From contig NC_085862.1 in NCBI RefSeq assembly GCF_034702125.1, positions 14,190,299-14,254,298 of the forward strand: a DNA stretch of 64,000 bases, written 5' to 3'. The notes beneath the pieces are model-generated. The model was not told where the DNA came from and made no database searches. It saw only the letters and a list, made by a program, of their open reading frames with translations. Positions within the stretch are counted from its first letter, which is position 1, and the number at the start of each line of letters is the position of its first letter. The position numbers and the translations under genes are program-made. This document shows positions 42,601 to 53,900 of the stretch, piece after piece. This stretch comes from Engraulis encrasicolus. Its lineage: Eukaryota > Chordata > Actinopteri > Clupeiformes > Engraulidae.

Positions 42601-43218
42601 AACTAGCCTGCTGAATGTTTCCACTCCCATGACGTTTGTGTCAGCCCCAGTGTCGATCTTGAATTTAACTGGTGTAGCCCCAATTTTCAACTGCACAGTC
42701 CACAATTCATCAGATGTTCTTGCGTTGGTCACCGCTCCTAGAAAGTACGGCGACTCCTCTGCCCCCTCGGTGACTTCCCTCACTGCTTTATTACGGCATT
42801 TTCTCTCCCAATGGCCCCTTTTCCCACAGTTGTTACATGTCGAGTTCTTTGCTGGGCACATATCGGGGTTGCCATGTCTCATTTTGCCACATTGGCCGCA
42901 TTTCGGATCATTTGTCTGTCCGTTTTCTTTTCGTGGGGGCTGCCATCTTTGATGTTTACCTTTTGTCGTCGCTTTCCCGCGCACTTCTTCCACTGCTACT
43001 CTGCCTTCGCCCTGCTGCTGGTGCACCTGCAATGCCACCTCCTCAGACTGGCGAACAGTTTGTACAGTGTCGGCAAGTGTTAGCTTCGACTCAAGCTGTA
43101 GCCTACGAGACAGTTCCTTGTCCAGTATCCCCACCACGATACGGTCTCTGATGTGCTCCTCTTTATGAACCCCAAAGTCACAGTATTCCGACATTTCGTA
43201 CAGCGCCCTGATAAACAT
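39658..43218 (-). CDS. pol: gag-pol polyprotein of the Ty3/gypsy element, 1186 residues
   Basis: One open frame. Residues 1-90 are the gag capsid end (RDRIVVGI). Zinc knuckles lie at 107-121 and 128-141. Aspartic protease DTGAD is at 189-193. Reverse transcriptase has LDAASGFWQ at 392-400 and FMDD at 453-456. RNase H acidic residues are D601 (SADASS), E642, D669 (TDHKP) and D715. The integrase zinc region is around H826-C862 and the DDE core is D890, D943 (SDNGPQF) and E979. The C-terminus is a proline-rich tail without chromodomain. Catalytic residues all look present. The listed start is only the first Met after the frameshift; the natural start is in the 43229-43525 frame. This is transposon, not host, function. 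Confidence 0.95.
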   Translation of the reverse strand: MFIRALYEMSEYCDFGVHKEEHIRDRIVVGILDKELSRRLQLESKLTLADTVQTVRQSEEVALQVHQQQGEGRVAVEEVRGKATTKGKHQRWQPPRKENGQTNDPKCGQCGKMRHGNPDMCPAKNSTCNNCGKRGHWERKCRNKAVREVTEGAEESPYFLGAVTNARTSDELWTVQLKIGATPVKFKIDTGADTNVMGVETFSRLVPQRQLEPSNITLYSPGGQLDCLGKFTTNIQYKGKPYSFPVYVIRGQTANNLLSRDTATTMGLVKRIEEVHGAFGEHGTLNTEPVKIQLRENAQPYAVHAARRVPLPLMAKVQEELKRMEENDIIEAVTEPTDWCAPMVPVPRKNGKVRICVDLKRLNEAVRRERYILPTAEEITAKLSGATTFTSLDAASGFWQIPLHPESSKLTTFLTPFGRYAFKRLPFGITSAPEIFQRKMAETLQDLDGVALFMDDVLVYGQTAEQHDQRLNKVLERIESAGLKLNKEKCKFRQNTLQFLGQVIDESGVRPDPDKVKAIRELPAPHNIEELRRVLGMFNYLGKFIPNLSTIGQPLYALLKSKSAWVWDHAQQEAFRTIKECLSTSPVLKFYDVNRPTAVSADASSYGIGGVLLQLHDNDWKPVAYCSRRLTDAETRYAQIEKECLASVWACERFEKYLYGLEDFKLVTDHKPLVPLMNKKDLDNVPIRCQRLLMRLMRFKPTAEYAPGKTLTVADTLSRSPLPCQQEESDTHNEVACYIAAIVETMPATPTRLEAIRVATAADPNLQLVLRYIRAGWPEYIGNVPTAVREYFPFKNELSEFNGIVTRGSRMVIPDTLREDTLDRIHHGHQGLTKCRERAQAAVWWPGISGEITRKVQSCQVCPELKPSQRKEPLISTPLPDRPWKRIAIDLCEYKRQTYLVVSDYFSRFLEILHLTTTTASQVITKLKAVFARFGIVDELVSDNGPQFSCQEFKDFARDFDFTHTTSSPYNPQGNGHAERGVQIAKRILAQKDPLLALMCYRSTPCTTTGVSPAELLMGRKIKTTLPTLEANLQPQWPDLVAVRDKDTSEKQKQAFYFNRRHGARHLPSLQPGDPVLVRLDHQKSWQTPAVITGESITPRSYIITTQRGERVRRNRRHLQHVPAAAAAVPGVIPECQPGGSSHPPDPAPTTDTPLPTSGVVPPDRPVRPFYTRSGRLSKPVEKLNL

Positions 43219-43228
43219 TTCAGCCTTC

Positions 43229-43525
43229 TCAGCCTTGGTAAAAGCAAGCGCGCTCTTGAATCACATTCCGCTTGGGGAAGAAGTACTCGTATTTTCCTAA
43301 TACGATATCAAAGTTATCCTCTTCGCCCATGTCCTCGAAAGTGAACGACTTGAAAATGTTTTCAGCCTCAGAGCCCATAGCGTATATCAGCGAACTGACC
43401 TGCACATCTCCATCTTCTCTGAAGAGTTTTGTAGCCGTCCGATAACGTTGGAAACACTGACGCCAATCTGCCCATTCATTCGGACGATCAAACTTAAAGT
43501 TCTCCGGTGGGTTAAACTTGGCCAT
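43229..43525 (-). pseudogene. gag: gag N-terminal part, ends at a frameshift
   Basis: 98 codons from an ATG just inside the primer site, starting MAKFNPPENF and including WADWRQCFQRYRTAT and PKRNVIQERA, typical of the gag start in K02A2.6-like fish gypsy elements. The frame then stops near 43229, while the neighbouring frame carries the rest of gag-pol. The offset is consistent with one extra base in a short T run (A run on the plus strand) near 43240. It may be a real disabling mutation or a sequencing error. Confidence 0.85.
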
Positions 43526-43552
43526 TGTTCGATGGAAACGAGTTGTCCGTCA

Positions 43553-43567
43553 CGACTTCTGACACCA
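43553..43567 (-). other. primer binding site, tRNA-Leu type
   Basis: Immediately inside the 5' LTR the element strand reads TGGTGTCAGAAGTCG. The first 12-13 bases are complementary to the CTTCTGACA-CCA end of vertebrate tRNA-Leu(CAG), from memory of that tRNA. Confidence 0.8.
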
Positions 43568-43775
43568 TGTAAATAATGCCAATGTCCACACAAGGATATA
43601 TCAGCAAGGATCATTATATTATAAAGATTCATAGGAGACACAAGCAGACACAGCTTACTTTCATGTAGCTTACTTTCTAACTGCCAGTTATTGTCATGGG
43701 CACTGGCTGAACTCGGCTGTAATCTTAAAGGTACAGAACACCATTTCTATTAACCATTATAATCACATTATGACA
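43568..43775 (-). repeat. 5' LTR of the gypsy element (208 bp)
   Basis: Plus-strand ends TGTAAATAAT and ACATTATGACA, followed by target duplication ATAAAG. In element orientation transcription would start within this LTR. Confidence 0.95.
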
Positions 43776-46746
43776 ATAAAGAATCTAATCTATAGTATAA
43801 GAGTAATCGTCTAAAACTTGGTGTGCCTTTTTAGTCCAAGGTAGAACCCTAGAACTGCATTTGTATTCTGGCACCAACATTAAGGGGGGAAGTGACTAAG
43901 AAAGTTTTAATTCAGAGGGTGGGACACTATACATTCATCCTTGATTGTCAGCCAATTTAAGTCACAAAGAGATGGTTTTGATGTTTGCTCTTTTTTGGCT
44001 TCACAAATTACACATGGAACACCAGTGATAATGATCAGAGTACGGATTATGAGATATTCAAATATTAAACATGCAATATAAAAAAGCTGTATTTTCAAAT
44101 GGCCAATATCTTGTCCAAACCTAACCTACTATGTCATGAATGACACTTGAAAAATATGGTGAATGTTTTTTTTTAGTCTTTTCAGAGATAATATTATAGG
44201 GTTGAAAAAAAATGAGTGGCTGCATTAGTGTTGACATTTTGGGTGCCTGTCAGATGGGGTACTCTTACCTAACACACTACTGCTCTATTACTATGTTTTA
44301 AGCTGTGCAGGGTGCATGCATGCATCTTTTCCCCCTATATTACTCATCACGCGACACGCACTGGCCGCAAAAAAAACATAGTGAAACGCCTCTCACGTTT
44401 GTTCACTAGAATAGTTGATGAAGTCAAACGAGTATTTCCACTGTGGACAGATGATGGCATCTACCAATTACGATGTTAGACGTAAAATACACGCCAATGC
44501 ACCCCACGTACACATGACAAGACAGCCAGCTCTCCATTGGTGCTCTGGTTGCGTGGAGATGGTGTCAGCATCCGGAGGTTACTGTAGGACACTGACATCG
44601 CCGTGGCCCCTCCCCAGGGCTTTATCAGGGCTGCGCACGGGCTGCTATATACACACCGCAACCCTGATCATCATTACTAGCAAGACAAAAAAGACCTTTC
44701 GAAACCCTTATCGACATGCTACATCAGACATGAGTGCTTCTGTTTAACGTTATAGCGGTGCTTTCCATTGCTTGAATATTTATTATACAGCTAAAAATCC
44801 CACCGGAGTCTACTGTCACACTGTTCAAAAGCATCATAGATCAGATGTGCTTTATCCACCGCGACGATTACACCACCAGACAACGACTGATCCAAGTTCC
44901 ATTGTGTCGGGCGCAGTAAATAATACTGTCTTGTCTCGTTGAGGATCAGTCATGCCGATAGAATTTAAAACGTACGGTATTTAAAGTCAACCACCAATAT
45001 CAATTCGCCTCGCACGTCATTGCCAACATTATAACAAGCTTCCCAATGTTACCCAGCAAGCTGAGCCTACCAGCTGCTGCACGAGCATCTGGTCATCGGT
45101 CAACCTCCCAGACACTTCCCTTACGGGACAGTTCCCCTTGTGTAACAAAACTAACCCTGTGGTAAGTTGCATTTCCTCCACACATTGCATATTTTCCCAT
45201 TATATCCCTCTTGACACTCTAGGCTATAAACGCCTCCTAAATGCCATTTAGCTATTTTAGGAGAAGACGCCAGTGGAAAATAAGTTCTAAAAACTGCAGT
45301 ACGTTCATGTCAACCTGACTGGTTGTCAGGAGGGGTCATCATAGTCGTGTTCACGATAAACTCCATGCTGCTAGTGCCACACCACACACCAGAGAAGGGA
45401 ACAGGGAAAATGTGACAACACAATCGGCGAGTACTCAAATGACACGTGGCTACTTCTAGGATGAATGCAGCAACTGTCTCTGTTAGAAACGTAAGAGGGG
45501 ACTGAGCTGAGAGAATAAAATAATGCATTTATCTTTAGCATTATTCTACCACTATGACTTTAATGTCCATGTAGTGGTAGATATAGCTGAGAGACAAGTT
45601 AATCCATTATCCGACCAATCAATCAAATCAATCAAATAAATAGGAGTAATTAACCAGACAGCCAATACTCAACTGGGGTCAATGTAAATCTGATATCCGT
45701 TGGTGTGAAATTATCTGGTCCATTTATCAAACTAACACATTATCTCTACAGTCTCCAAAAGTTTCCATCAGATTACCATTTGCCTTTGAAATGAAAGATA
45801 TTTATTTTTTAAACATGGATAATTTCAAATAGTTACACAATTCACGAGCTACTGTGCAGTATAAACTAGAAGATCAACGGAATTAGAAACGAAAATAAGA
45901 TGGCTAACAGCTGCTAGCTTCACACTTGACTGGTGCCAAACATCCGTGGGTTATCATCGACAGGTGCACATCAGATACGACACATCAGTTAACGGATTCG
46001 TTAAATGTATTTTAATTAAGTTCACCACATCGTACTTGGACCATTTCTCATTGAAAACAGCTAACAAAGAAAAAGCTATCAAAGACGGGCACATACATTT
46101 GCACTTACCTATCTACAGTTTGTCTGTTCAATCTTGAAGCAACCAGACAAAGCCGTCTTATACACTGAACTTGAGTGCTTTTGAACGTGACCTTTAGCGC
46201 CCTTAGAGGTATTTAGTGGCTCGAAATCCTTAACCTCTTCAAATTATTCACTGCATTAACGTAAAGGCCTCTCAAAACACACCGGTGCGCGTTGAACTAG
46301 AATTAATGCCACTTGCCAAACATTCAACCAGTGAAAGAAAGTAAGTTGATGTGAAAGTAGCGCCAATGGCATGTCCCCGCCCCTTTACCATACGTCAGCA
46401 CGTACAAACGTGAAGTGATAGTGAGAGAGCCATGATCTGAGACCAGCCGTATCTTTTTATACGACTCTGTCAGAGACCACAAAGGGTTTATTATTTTATA
46501 TTTACACACAACATACAGCCAGGGGTACTAACAAAACCCAAGGAGCACCTGGATAGCATTGATGTATACTTTCACAGCATTGCTGAAAACAAACAAGAAG
46601 GCACAAGATGTGAAAATGATTCCATCTGATAATTTGTCTTTGTTTGGTATCTACCGCCATCAAGTGGTCAGAACAAGCTATCACAACTGAATTTCCAAAG
46701 ACACAAGAGCGACCTCTTGCAGAATACAGATGCATAGCATCTAGTC
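43776..46746. other. intergenic, nothing firm
   Basis: No coding sequence or element ends recognised. A GTAAGT donor-like site at about 45162 follows 200 bases of mixed sequence that could be an exon, but there is no other support. Confidence 0.35.
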
Positions 46747-47233
46747 CAGGGGTCAGGAACCTTTTTGGTGGAGAGAGCCATAAAAGCCAAAAATGAGTTT
46801 TCGTGAGAGCCATACCATTTTAAAACAATGAATACAATTAAAAGCATGTATTTCAATTAAGACCAACAATTTTAGAGTGTACTGTCAAGTTGTTAGACTT
46901 TAATGATAACAGGTAGGGTTATAGTTTCCTGGGTTACTTACAGGCTACTGGTTCACCAGGAAAGGGTTATAGGTTGATAGGGTTGCCAACTGTCAACTTT
47001 ATTATGGCGGGGGGTGGGAGTCCCCCCCCCCCCAAAAGAATGTTGTATTTCTTAGATGTAATTTCCAGCATTTTAATGTCCCGTGTCCCGTTTCATCTCA
47101 ATACGGACACATACTTTTATTTATAAATAGGGGACGATTCCATATTGACGGTTGGCAACCCTGTAAATAAGAGCCAGATACAGTTCCCAAAAAAACTACA
47201 TATGGCTCCCGAGCCATAGGTTCCCTTCCCTTG
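46747..47233. mobile_element. hAT-type MITE with exact 8-bp target duplication
   Basis: Ends CAGGGGTCAGGAACCT and AGGTTCCCTTCCCTTG; ATCTAGTC lies on both sides (46739-46746, 47234-47241). The interior repeats gagagccata, typical of a common fish element. A second element is nested inside. Confidence 0.92.
46979..47163. mobile_element. nested inverted-repeat element
   Basis: AGGGTTGCCAACTGTC at the left and GACGGTTGGCAACCCT at the right are inverted repeats. It lies inside 46747-47233 and so is the younger insertion. Confidence 0.75.
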
Positions 47234-47319
47234 ATCTAGTCAATGTACAGCTGTTGTTGTTGTTATGAGGGCTACTTTACAACTAATTACTAAAGTTATT
47301 ACCAATAGAAGTGATGTTG

Positions 47320-47385
47320 ACTATGATTGCTATGTCCTCGATTGTAAGTCGCTTTGGTTGTGTCTGCCAAATGCAATGTAATGTA
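47320..47385. repeat. short dispersed repeat tail
   Basis: The phrase ctatgtcctcgattgtaagt with cgctttgg and ctgccaaatgcaatgtaatg recurs at 49836-49893, a common 3' end of fish repeats. Confidence 0.6.
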
Positions 47386-48068
47386 GAAGTATTTTAGTTG
47401 TAGGCTTAGTAGTTAGGACTATGCAGGTGCATCAGTGTTGAAGTTGTGTATGTTCATCAATTTCCATGGCAATGATCTGGCAAATATACATTTGATAGGG
47501 AAATAGCCAATTAGTTTCAGTGTTCATTGTTATGAAATCAAAACAAAAGAAAAAACAAAACAAAACAAAAGGTCATCAAGCTAGCACCTCATAATACTAT
47601 GTTCTTTTTTCTCCATGCTATCCTCAAACACTTGTGGGAATAAGGAGTCTGACAGAGGACATTTGCCACAGAAAGCTACAACAGTTTAGTAATACATATC
47701 CTCAACTCATGGATTGTCCTGTCCTCCTCTGGTTGTAGTTCTAAAACATGTGACTGTCAAAAGCAGATGGCGGCCAATCAAAGACCTTGCATTGGACTTG
47801 AGTTTGGTGCTGACGGATGAGGTTGGCTTTCCGTGTTACCTGATCACAGCGCGAGGTCAAACACTGGGGAGAGGGAGTAAAGACCGGGGGGTGGGGGGTG
47901 TGAGGGGTGAGAGGGGTGGTGGAGGGGAGGGATGAGGGGTGGTGGTGTGTGTGTGTGTGGGGGGTGAGGGGGGTGAGAGGGGTGGAGGAGGGGGCTGAGG
48001 GGTGGTGGTGGTGAGGGGATTTTGGAGCAGGTGTTCACAGTATTTGGGAGTTACTTCTTATTTTAGAC

Positions 48069-48245
<177 letters not shown>

Positions 48246-49225
48246 CGAAAGAGCAGATGAATGAGACAGGGTTATTGTGCATTCAGGGCAGGAGCTGCTG
48301 TACAGCATGCGATGGGAATACTGAAACATGGTGCCGTACCGGAGTCATTCAGCTGCTAATGGACCTGCTGAGACTATGATGAGGCATTGTGGACTGTGCT
48401 GACTGTGACTATAATAATAATAATAATAATAATACATTTTATTTTAAGCGCCTTTCAAGATACCCAAGGTCACTTTACAATTAAAACAGATAGATAACAG
48501 TAGAGAAAGTATAACAAAGCGTCAATTAATTAAAAATAGGAGAATAATTCGAATTAAAATATATGTATATATATATATATATTAAAATAAGAAAAAAGTA
48601 AAATACATTTGAAAATAAAATAAAATGAAAAAATAAAGTAATAATTAAAGTAAGTCGAAGTGCCTGTCAGTGTGATTGAAATGCAGTAGTTAAGAGGTGC
48701 GTCTTAAGCTTTGATTTAAAAGCAGACAGTGTAGAACACTGACGAAGTCACAGTGGGAGTGAGTGCCGTAGCTTGGGGATAAATTACTATAATAAAATGC
48801 TAAAAAAAAAAAAAAAAAAAGTCCGCTTCAACCAGGATTTTACTGCTACCACTTTTTCTTTTTTTTCTTTCCTGTGACGTCTTGGGTGAAAAATCCGGGT
48901 TGATGCAGAGTTTTTTTCTTTGTATCTGGTCATTTGGTATAGTCCCAGGTCAGACGTTTTGATGTGCGGGCTTTAACCTACTTGTTCGACTGAGATGTTA
49001 TCATTGATGGTTGGCACTGGCAGGTCATTGCAATTAATATGTGTGTCTTCAGTGGTGCTGGGTGGAGGTGCAAAACACAAGTTTTTAATGTGACGTTTCG
49101 GCCTGTCGGCCTTCCTCAGGTCACCCGTCTTCAGTGGTGCCCCATGTTTTAGAGAGTCTACTCCTGTGCCATGCCTTTGACCAAAGAAACTGCACAAATT
49201 GAGGAGGGTTGAAGGAATCACCATT

Positions 49226-49282
49226 CAAATCACTAACTAAACTAAACTAAACTAAACTAAACTAAACTAAACTAAACTAAAC
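49226..49282. repeat. (ACTAA)n pentanucleotide repeat
   Basis: About eleven units directly abutting the SINE-like repeat at 49283. Confidence 0.95.
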
Positions 49283-49545
49283 TCCAACTCCCATTGTCAT
49301 TGTGACACAGCACTCCACGGCACACAGTGCTCACTGCACACAACGAAATAGCATTTATGGCTCACCTGTGCAAGAGGGCAGCCCCCAATGGCGGCCGATG
49401 GGAGCAGTGTGGCGGGACGGTACCTCACCAGGGTACCTCAGTCATGGAGGAGGATGGGGGAGAGAACTGGTTAATTACTCCCCCCACAAACCTGACGGGG
49501 TCGGGTGTCGAACCGGCAACCTTGGGGATACAAGTCTAAACTCAC
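49283..49545. repeat. SINE-like repeat, copy 2
   Basis: Longer relative of 27272-27440, ending with box-B-like gtgtcgaaccggcaacc and a short tail. Confidence 0.65.
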
Positions 49546-50569
49546 TAACTCAGGATTACCCAAGATGAGTGCAGTGACATGGATTTGCTCAACCTTCAAG
49601 AAGCAAGGAATGGCTATTTACTGCACTGGGCTGGCCCAGACCCGGAAAAGACATAAGGCATCGGTGTCTGTGGGTCTTGCATGTGTTTGTGTGTGCCTAA
49701 GTGCCTGAGCTTGTCCTAGACCTGGGAAAGACTCTAAGGCATGTTGTAGTACTGTAAGCCTGGTCAACTTAAAAATATAATAACAATTAAAAAAAAGAAA
49801 AAGAAAAGCTGAACATCTGCAAAGTGTTGTTTGCTATGATGTCCTCAATTGTAAGTCGCTTTGGATAAACGTGCCTGCCAAATGCAAAGTAATAATGTTG
49901 ATTATTTGCAACGTCCATGGGCAAAAAGGATGGAGGACTCTGAATCTGTGGTACTCTGAGGTGAAGTGCACAGGGCCCAACCCAGGGGGCGCTATTGACA
50001 ATTTCCGAGCCCAGCGGTCAGCGACCCTGGCTGCATGTTGGGTTTGCAGGGATGTGCCACAGGTGTAGGTGCGTTTCTATTCTGAAGGCCACATGAAGAG
50101 GGATGTAATATGTGAGTTTATAGACAGTGCATTGGTTGTGGCAAATCTTCTTGGAGATGTGGGTGGATGTGGACTGTATCATTGGAGTAACCAATGGTTT
50201 TCATGCCGTGCAGGGCGTGAGTGTCCTTACCTGTGATACAAGGCTAGGCTACTGTATGAGCATCACTCAATGAATGTTGTCACTGTTCATCTTTCATGAA
50301 CTGAAGCTATTGATTATTCAATCCCCTTTCATTACAACCCCACAGGAGGTATAACGCCATGTCAAATCAGGCCAACAGGCATAATAATCATTTCAGTTGC
50401 ATGCACATCATTCACAGGTAAATTCAAAGCCTAGCCTTTCCACATATGTTTCAGAAATTGCAAAGAGTGGGAAGCCTACTTCCTGAAAACACAATCTGCC
50501 CTCGTGACAAAAAGTGTAACTGGCTGTCCATTCAAACCACGTTGACTGCTTTCCAATCCGCTCCAGTGA

Positions 50570-50965
50570 AGAGTAATATTAGACCGACGCGAGGTAGTAC
50601 TAGTTTCGGCTTGAGGACAACAGTTCGGTTTCGAACCGCGAGCAACACCTTCCGCGCGGTGAAAACGGTAGACTGGCGGGTTTCTGCAGCTAGAAACTCG
50701 CGTTGGGCGGTAAAGAAGAGCGGTCGGTGGCGGGTAGGAGGGACCTTTGATCCACACCCCTTTTGTTTTTAAACACTGACGTATGCAGGGAAGGGTAGCA
50801 ACAGTTGCCTCGAGACCCCCGCGCGCCATAGAGACTGTAGCCGTGGAGACAGTTACTTACCAACGGCAGCAACACTCAGCAACAGCAGCAGCAACTGGAG
50901 GCGAGCGACCAAGTGAGAGAAAGAAACCACAACTAAGCACGAGAAAAGGAGAAAATTGACAAAAG
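50570..50965 (+). promoter_or_regulatory. CpG-rich promoter and untranslated leader exon candidate
   Basis: An abrupt rise of CpG (gacgcgaggt, ttccgcgcggtg, aactcgcgttgggcggt, ccgcgcgcc) in otherwise AT-rich DNA, then a leader-like stretch with CAGCAACAGCAGCAGCAACT ending in aaaag|gtagag at 50966. It resembles a vertebrate CpG-island transcription start on the plus strand. No coding start is evident in it; the strand rests on the donor and the downstream candidate exon. Confidence 0.45.
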
Positions 50966-53900
50966 GTAGAGACAACGATTTTCTAACTTTGTATTTTGTG
51001 TAACTGGATGTTCAGGGACTTGTCGTTCACACAGAAATTTCCCTCATCCCTCACCTGTTAAAGAAGCTAACCAACCAACTAGCCAACCAGTAGCTTACTT
51101 AGGAAGTTAGTAAGGCTAGCTTAGTATCAAATCCAGTGGTAATTTGGGGTAGCCAGCTAACTCTGAAGCTAATGTGAGGTAACATTGGCTAGGTGCCTAG
51201 CTAGCTTGGTACTGGAACTAGCTATTCAGTAGTTAAACAGGACGTGTGAGCTAGTGACAAAAGATGATTATTCTGCACACAGTAAGGCTCTACTGTTTAT
51301 GTTACTGATGGCAGGCAGTTGGTTGATTCTAAACGTTGTTATTAATACATACTTTGACATTATTTAGTGTGTTTTGTTAAAAACAATAATTGTTATGAAA
51401 ACATGTTTTAGATTTTACAATGTGATGTTAGTAAATATTTTATGATGACCGTCCTCAGTGACCGCACAAACTGAAACTTGGGCTGTGGGTTTAAATGGAG
51501 TGCAACCCACGTTAGGTTTAATGTGTACGCTGCTGTTTCTGCACTATGAAAGATGTCTGTTGCTACCAGTGCCCCACATCACTTGGACCACTGAGGAACT
51601 AACTCGCTTGCTATCCATCCTCTGACATCGTTGTTCAGCGTTCTGTCAGATATATTTGGTCAATTCAATCAGACCAGTATGTGGTTAGAGTAACCTCGAT
51701 GTTATTACTAATGCTTTCAAAAGTAAAATATTAAACATACGACTATGTACTTTAATGTTAAGTATATTCAATTTACAAATGTAGTGATGAATGGCCGCCT
51801 TGGCAACAGGTTGCAGACTGAATTTAAAGGGACAAACGCAATGAACTTGCACGAGTTGTCATATGTGTATTCAAGGAAGATCGGGGAAGAAAATGATTAG
51901 ATTTTTCGGATGATTAGTAATAGTTGGTCCATCAAATGTGCCCACACTCCATGTCAGACGTTGTACTTGTATACTTTCGTTGCACTGTAAATTATCTGGT
52001 ACAGTAGAGTCTCTGTGTCTCTGATACAGTGAAGACAAAATAAATGTAACGGGCTTGACTTTTAAACTCAAGATTATATGTCCATGCTTTTAAACGTACT
52101 TATTTTCCTTACCTTGAAATTTTAAAAAAAATCAGTAATGAGAGTAAATAAGTATGCATCATCCTACATCAATGCCATCTGCTGTAAATTGATAATTAAC
52201 CGGGGAAAGCCAGTTAAAATGTTGTGAATTTTGTCATTGAAACCTTTTTTCCCATTTCCAACTTTAACAGTTGTGTCTAAATTTAAATACAATTCATTTC
52301 TCCACATTGCAGTGAAAACAAACATGACAATACTGTAAGAATCTGATTAACCCCCTAAACTTTTTGTTTTTGTTTTCTCTGAAGTATTTTTGTGTCACAC
52401 ATTTTCAGTTGTAGTGTTGTTTCTACGTATGCTTGAATAAGTCAGTGAGTTGTTATTTTTTCTTTTTACACTTTATACTCTTCACTTTTTGAAGGCGATG
52501 AAAGGTAAACATGGTTGAAAAGTGCAGTTTATCGCTATGGTGACGGTACACCTGCTCAAGCAAATGGCCATGGCTCCTAATGAGCTCTCTAGTCTCCACA
52601 ACAATGGTCCAGGTGTCATCGCTCGCTGGCCTCATGGCACTATTGATTTGTCTGTGGAGCGGCGTGGCCATACCATTGAGAGCCATGGTGATAATGAGGG
52701 TAATCGCCACGTTGACCACTACTGTCTGTGGTACATCTTTTTACTCTCTTCATTTTGAGTTTGTTTTGCCCCATTCTGCGTGTCGATAATTAGGCAGGTT
52801 CTCGCCCCCCCCACCCCACACCTTTCCTGTGCCGTAGCTAATGAGCACACACTGGGAGATGCTCGTCAGGTGCCTCTTTGTCAGAAGTGTCAGCTTTAAA
52901 TCGTTGACTCTGTGAAGATCGGCCCAGCGTGTAAACACAGCTTCTTTAATTAAAGACCGGGATATCGGGTTTCTGGTAAGGGGATATGCCGTCACAGGAG
53001 CACATCAATGCAAGATTCGCTCTTCTTCTGGGTAGCCTAATTATTTATTTAATTTGAATGAATTATTGATTGGTTTAAATTTATCTCACATGACGTGTAG
53101 ATGGGCCTGTTTTTAGTAACCCTGTGTGGCTGAAATTTTGGCCAATAGTGGCCTCACCACGTATGAAAGGTTCACCACAGCCTCCCTGCCATAAAGATGG
53201 TTTATAAAATAAAATTAACAACTGGCCTGTTTTAATCTAGGATTGTGCCACATTACACTAAGGGCTATTTTAACAGGATCAAACAACTTTGGACATAGAA
53301 AGTTCATTAGTTTTCACTTGTTTTGACAGAGTGCTTAAAATGCAGGCGTGCGATAATAAGACTTGAGATTGTTCCACGCCCAGCGCAAAAAGAAAATAAA
53401 GGAATGGTGGGGGAAATGTCCCAAGCAACCAGAAACCCCAGCAAGCAGCCGTTGTGTTTACATGGCAACTCGATACACAAATACACCCAGACTAGCGGAG
53501 GGGGAAGAGGAGCTGCTGAGGGCCCGTTGTGGGGAGATACGGTACGGTGTAGTGGTTTAAACGCAAAGGTATTAGTATTTATAACCGTCTTATATCAGTC
53601 TCGTCGTATGATTAATTAAAATAGTTTGTGGCAGTCTCTTGCGGAGGCAGATAAAGGAGACAGCCAGGGTGTAGTGAGGCGACGGTGTGGCACGTGTGTG
53701 TGTCTGAGCACAGAAACAGGGAGCAGCTGTTTGCAGACATAAACATTCTCCGTCTCCACACGGGGCTGAACTGAGCGCCCCACCTGTTTTTCAGGTGTGA
53801 TTGAACCTCAAGTCCCTCCACCTCCACCTCAAGAGTCTCTTCCCTGTCTGGCGTGAACTGATGTGCTCTGTCTCCAAAGAGGAATGTAGGAAAATACCGC

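Larger units (their letters stand above)
39121..43775 (-). mobile_element. Ty3/gypsy LTR retrotransposon, nearly full length
   Basis: 4655 bp with LTRs at both ends (39121-39337 and 43568-43775), TG...CA termini, target duplication ATAAAG (39115-39120 and 43776-43781), a primer site complementary to the 3' end of tRNA-Leu, and a polypurine tract. The coding order zinc knuckles, protease, reverse transcriptase, RNase H, integrase is that of Ty3/gypsy. No envelope frame and no chromodomain are seen. One frameshift separates the gag start from the rest. Confidence 0.96.

Noticed and set aside
39658..43218. Domesticated host gene from a retrotransposon
   Set aside because: LTRs, primer site, polypurine tract and target duplication are all present, so it is an ordinary inserted element unless selection on the frame is shown.
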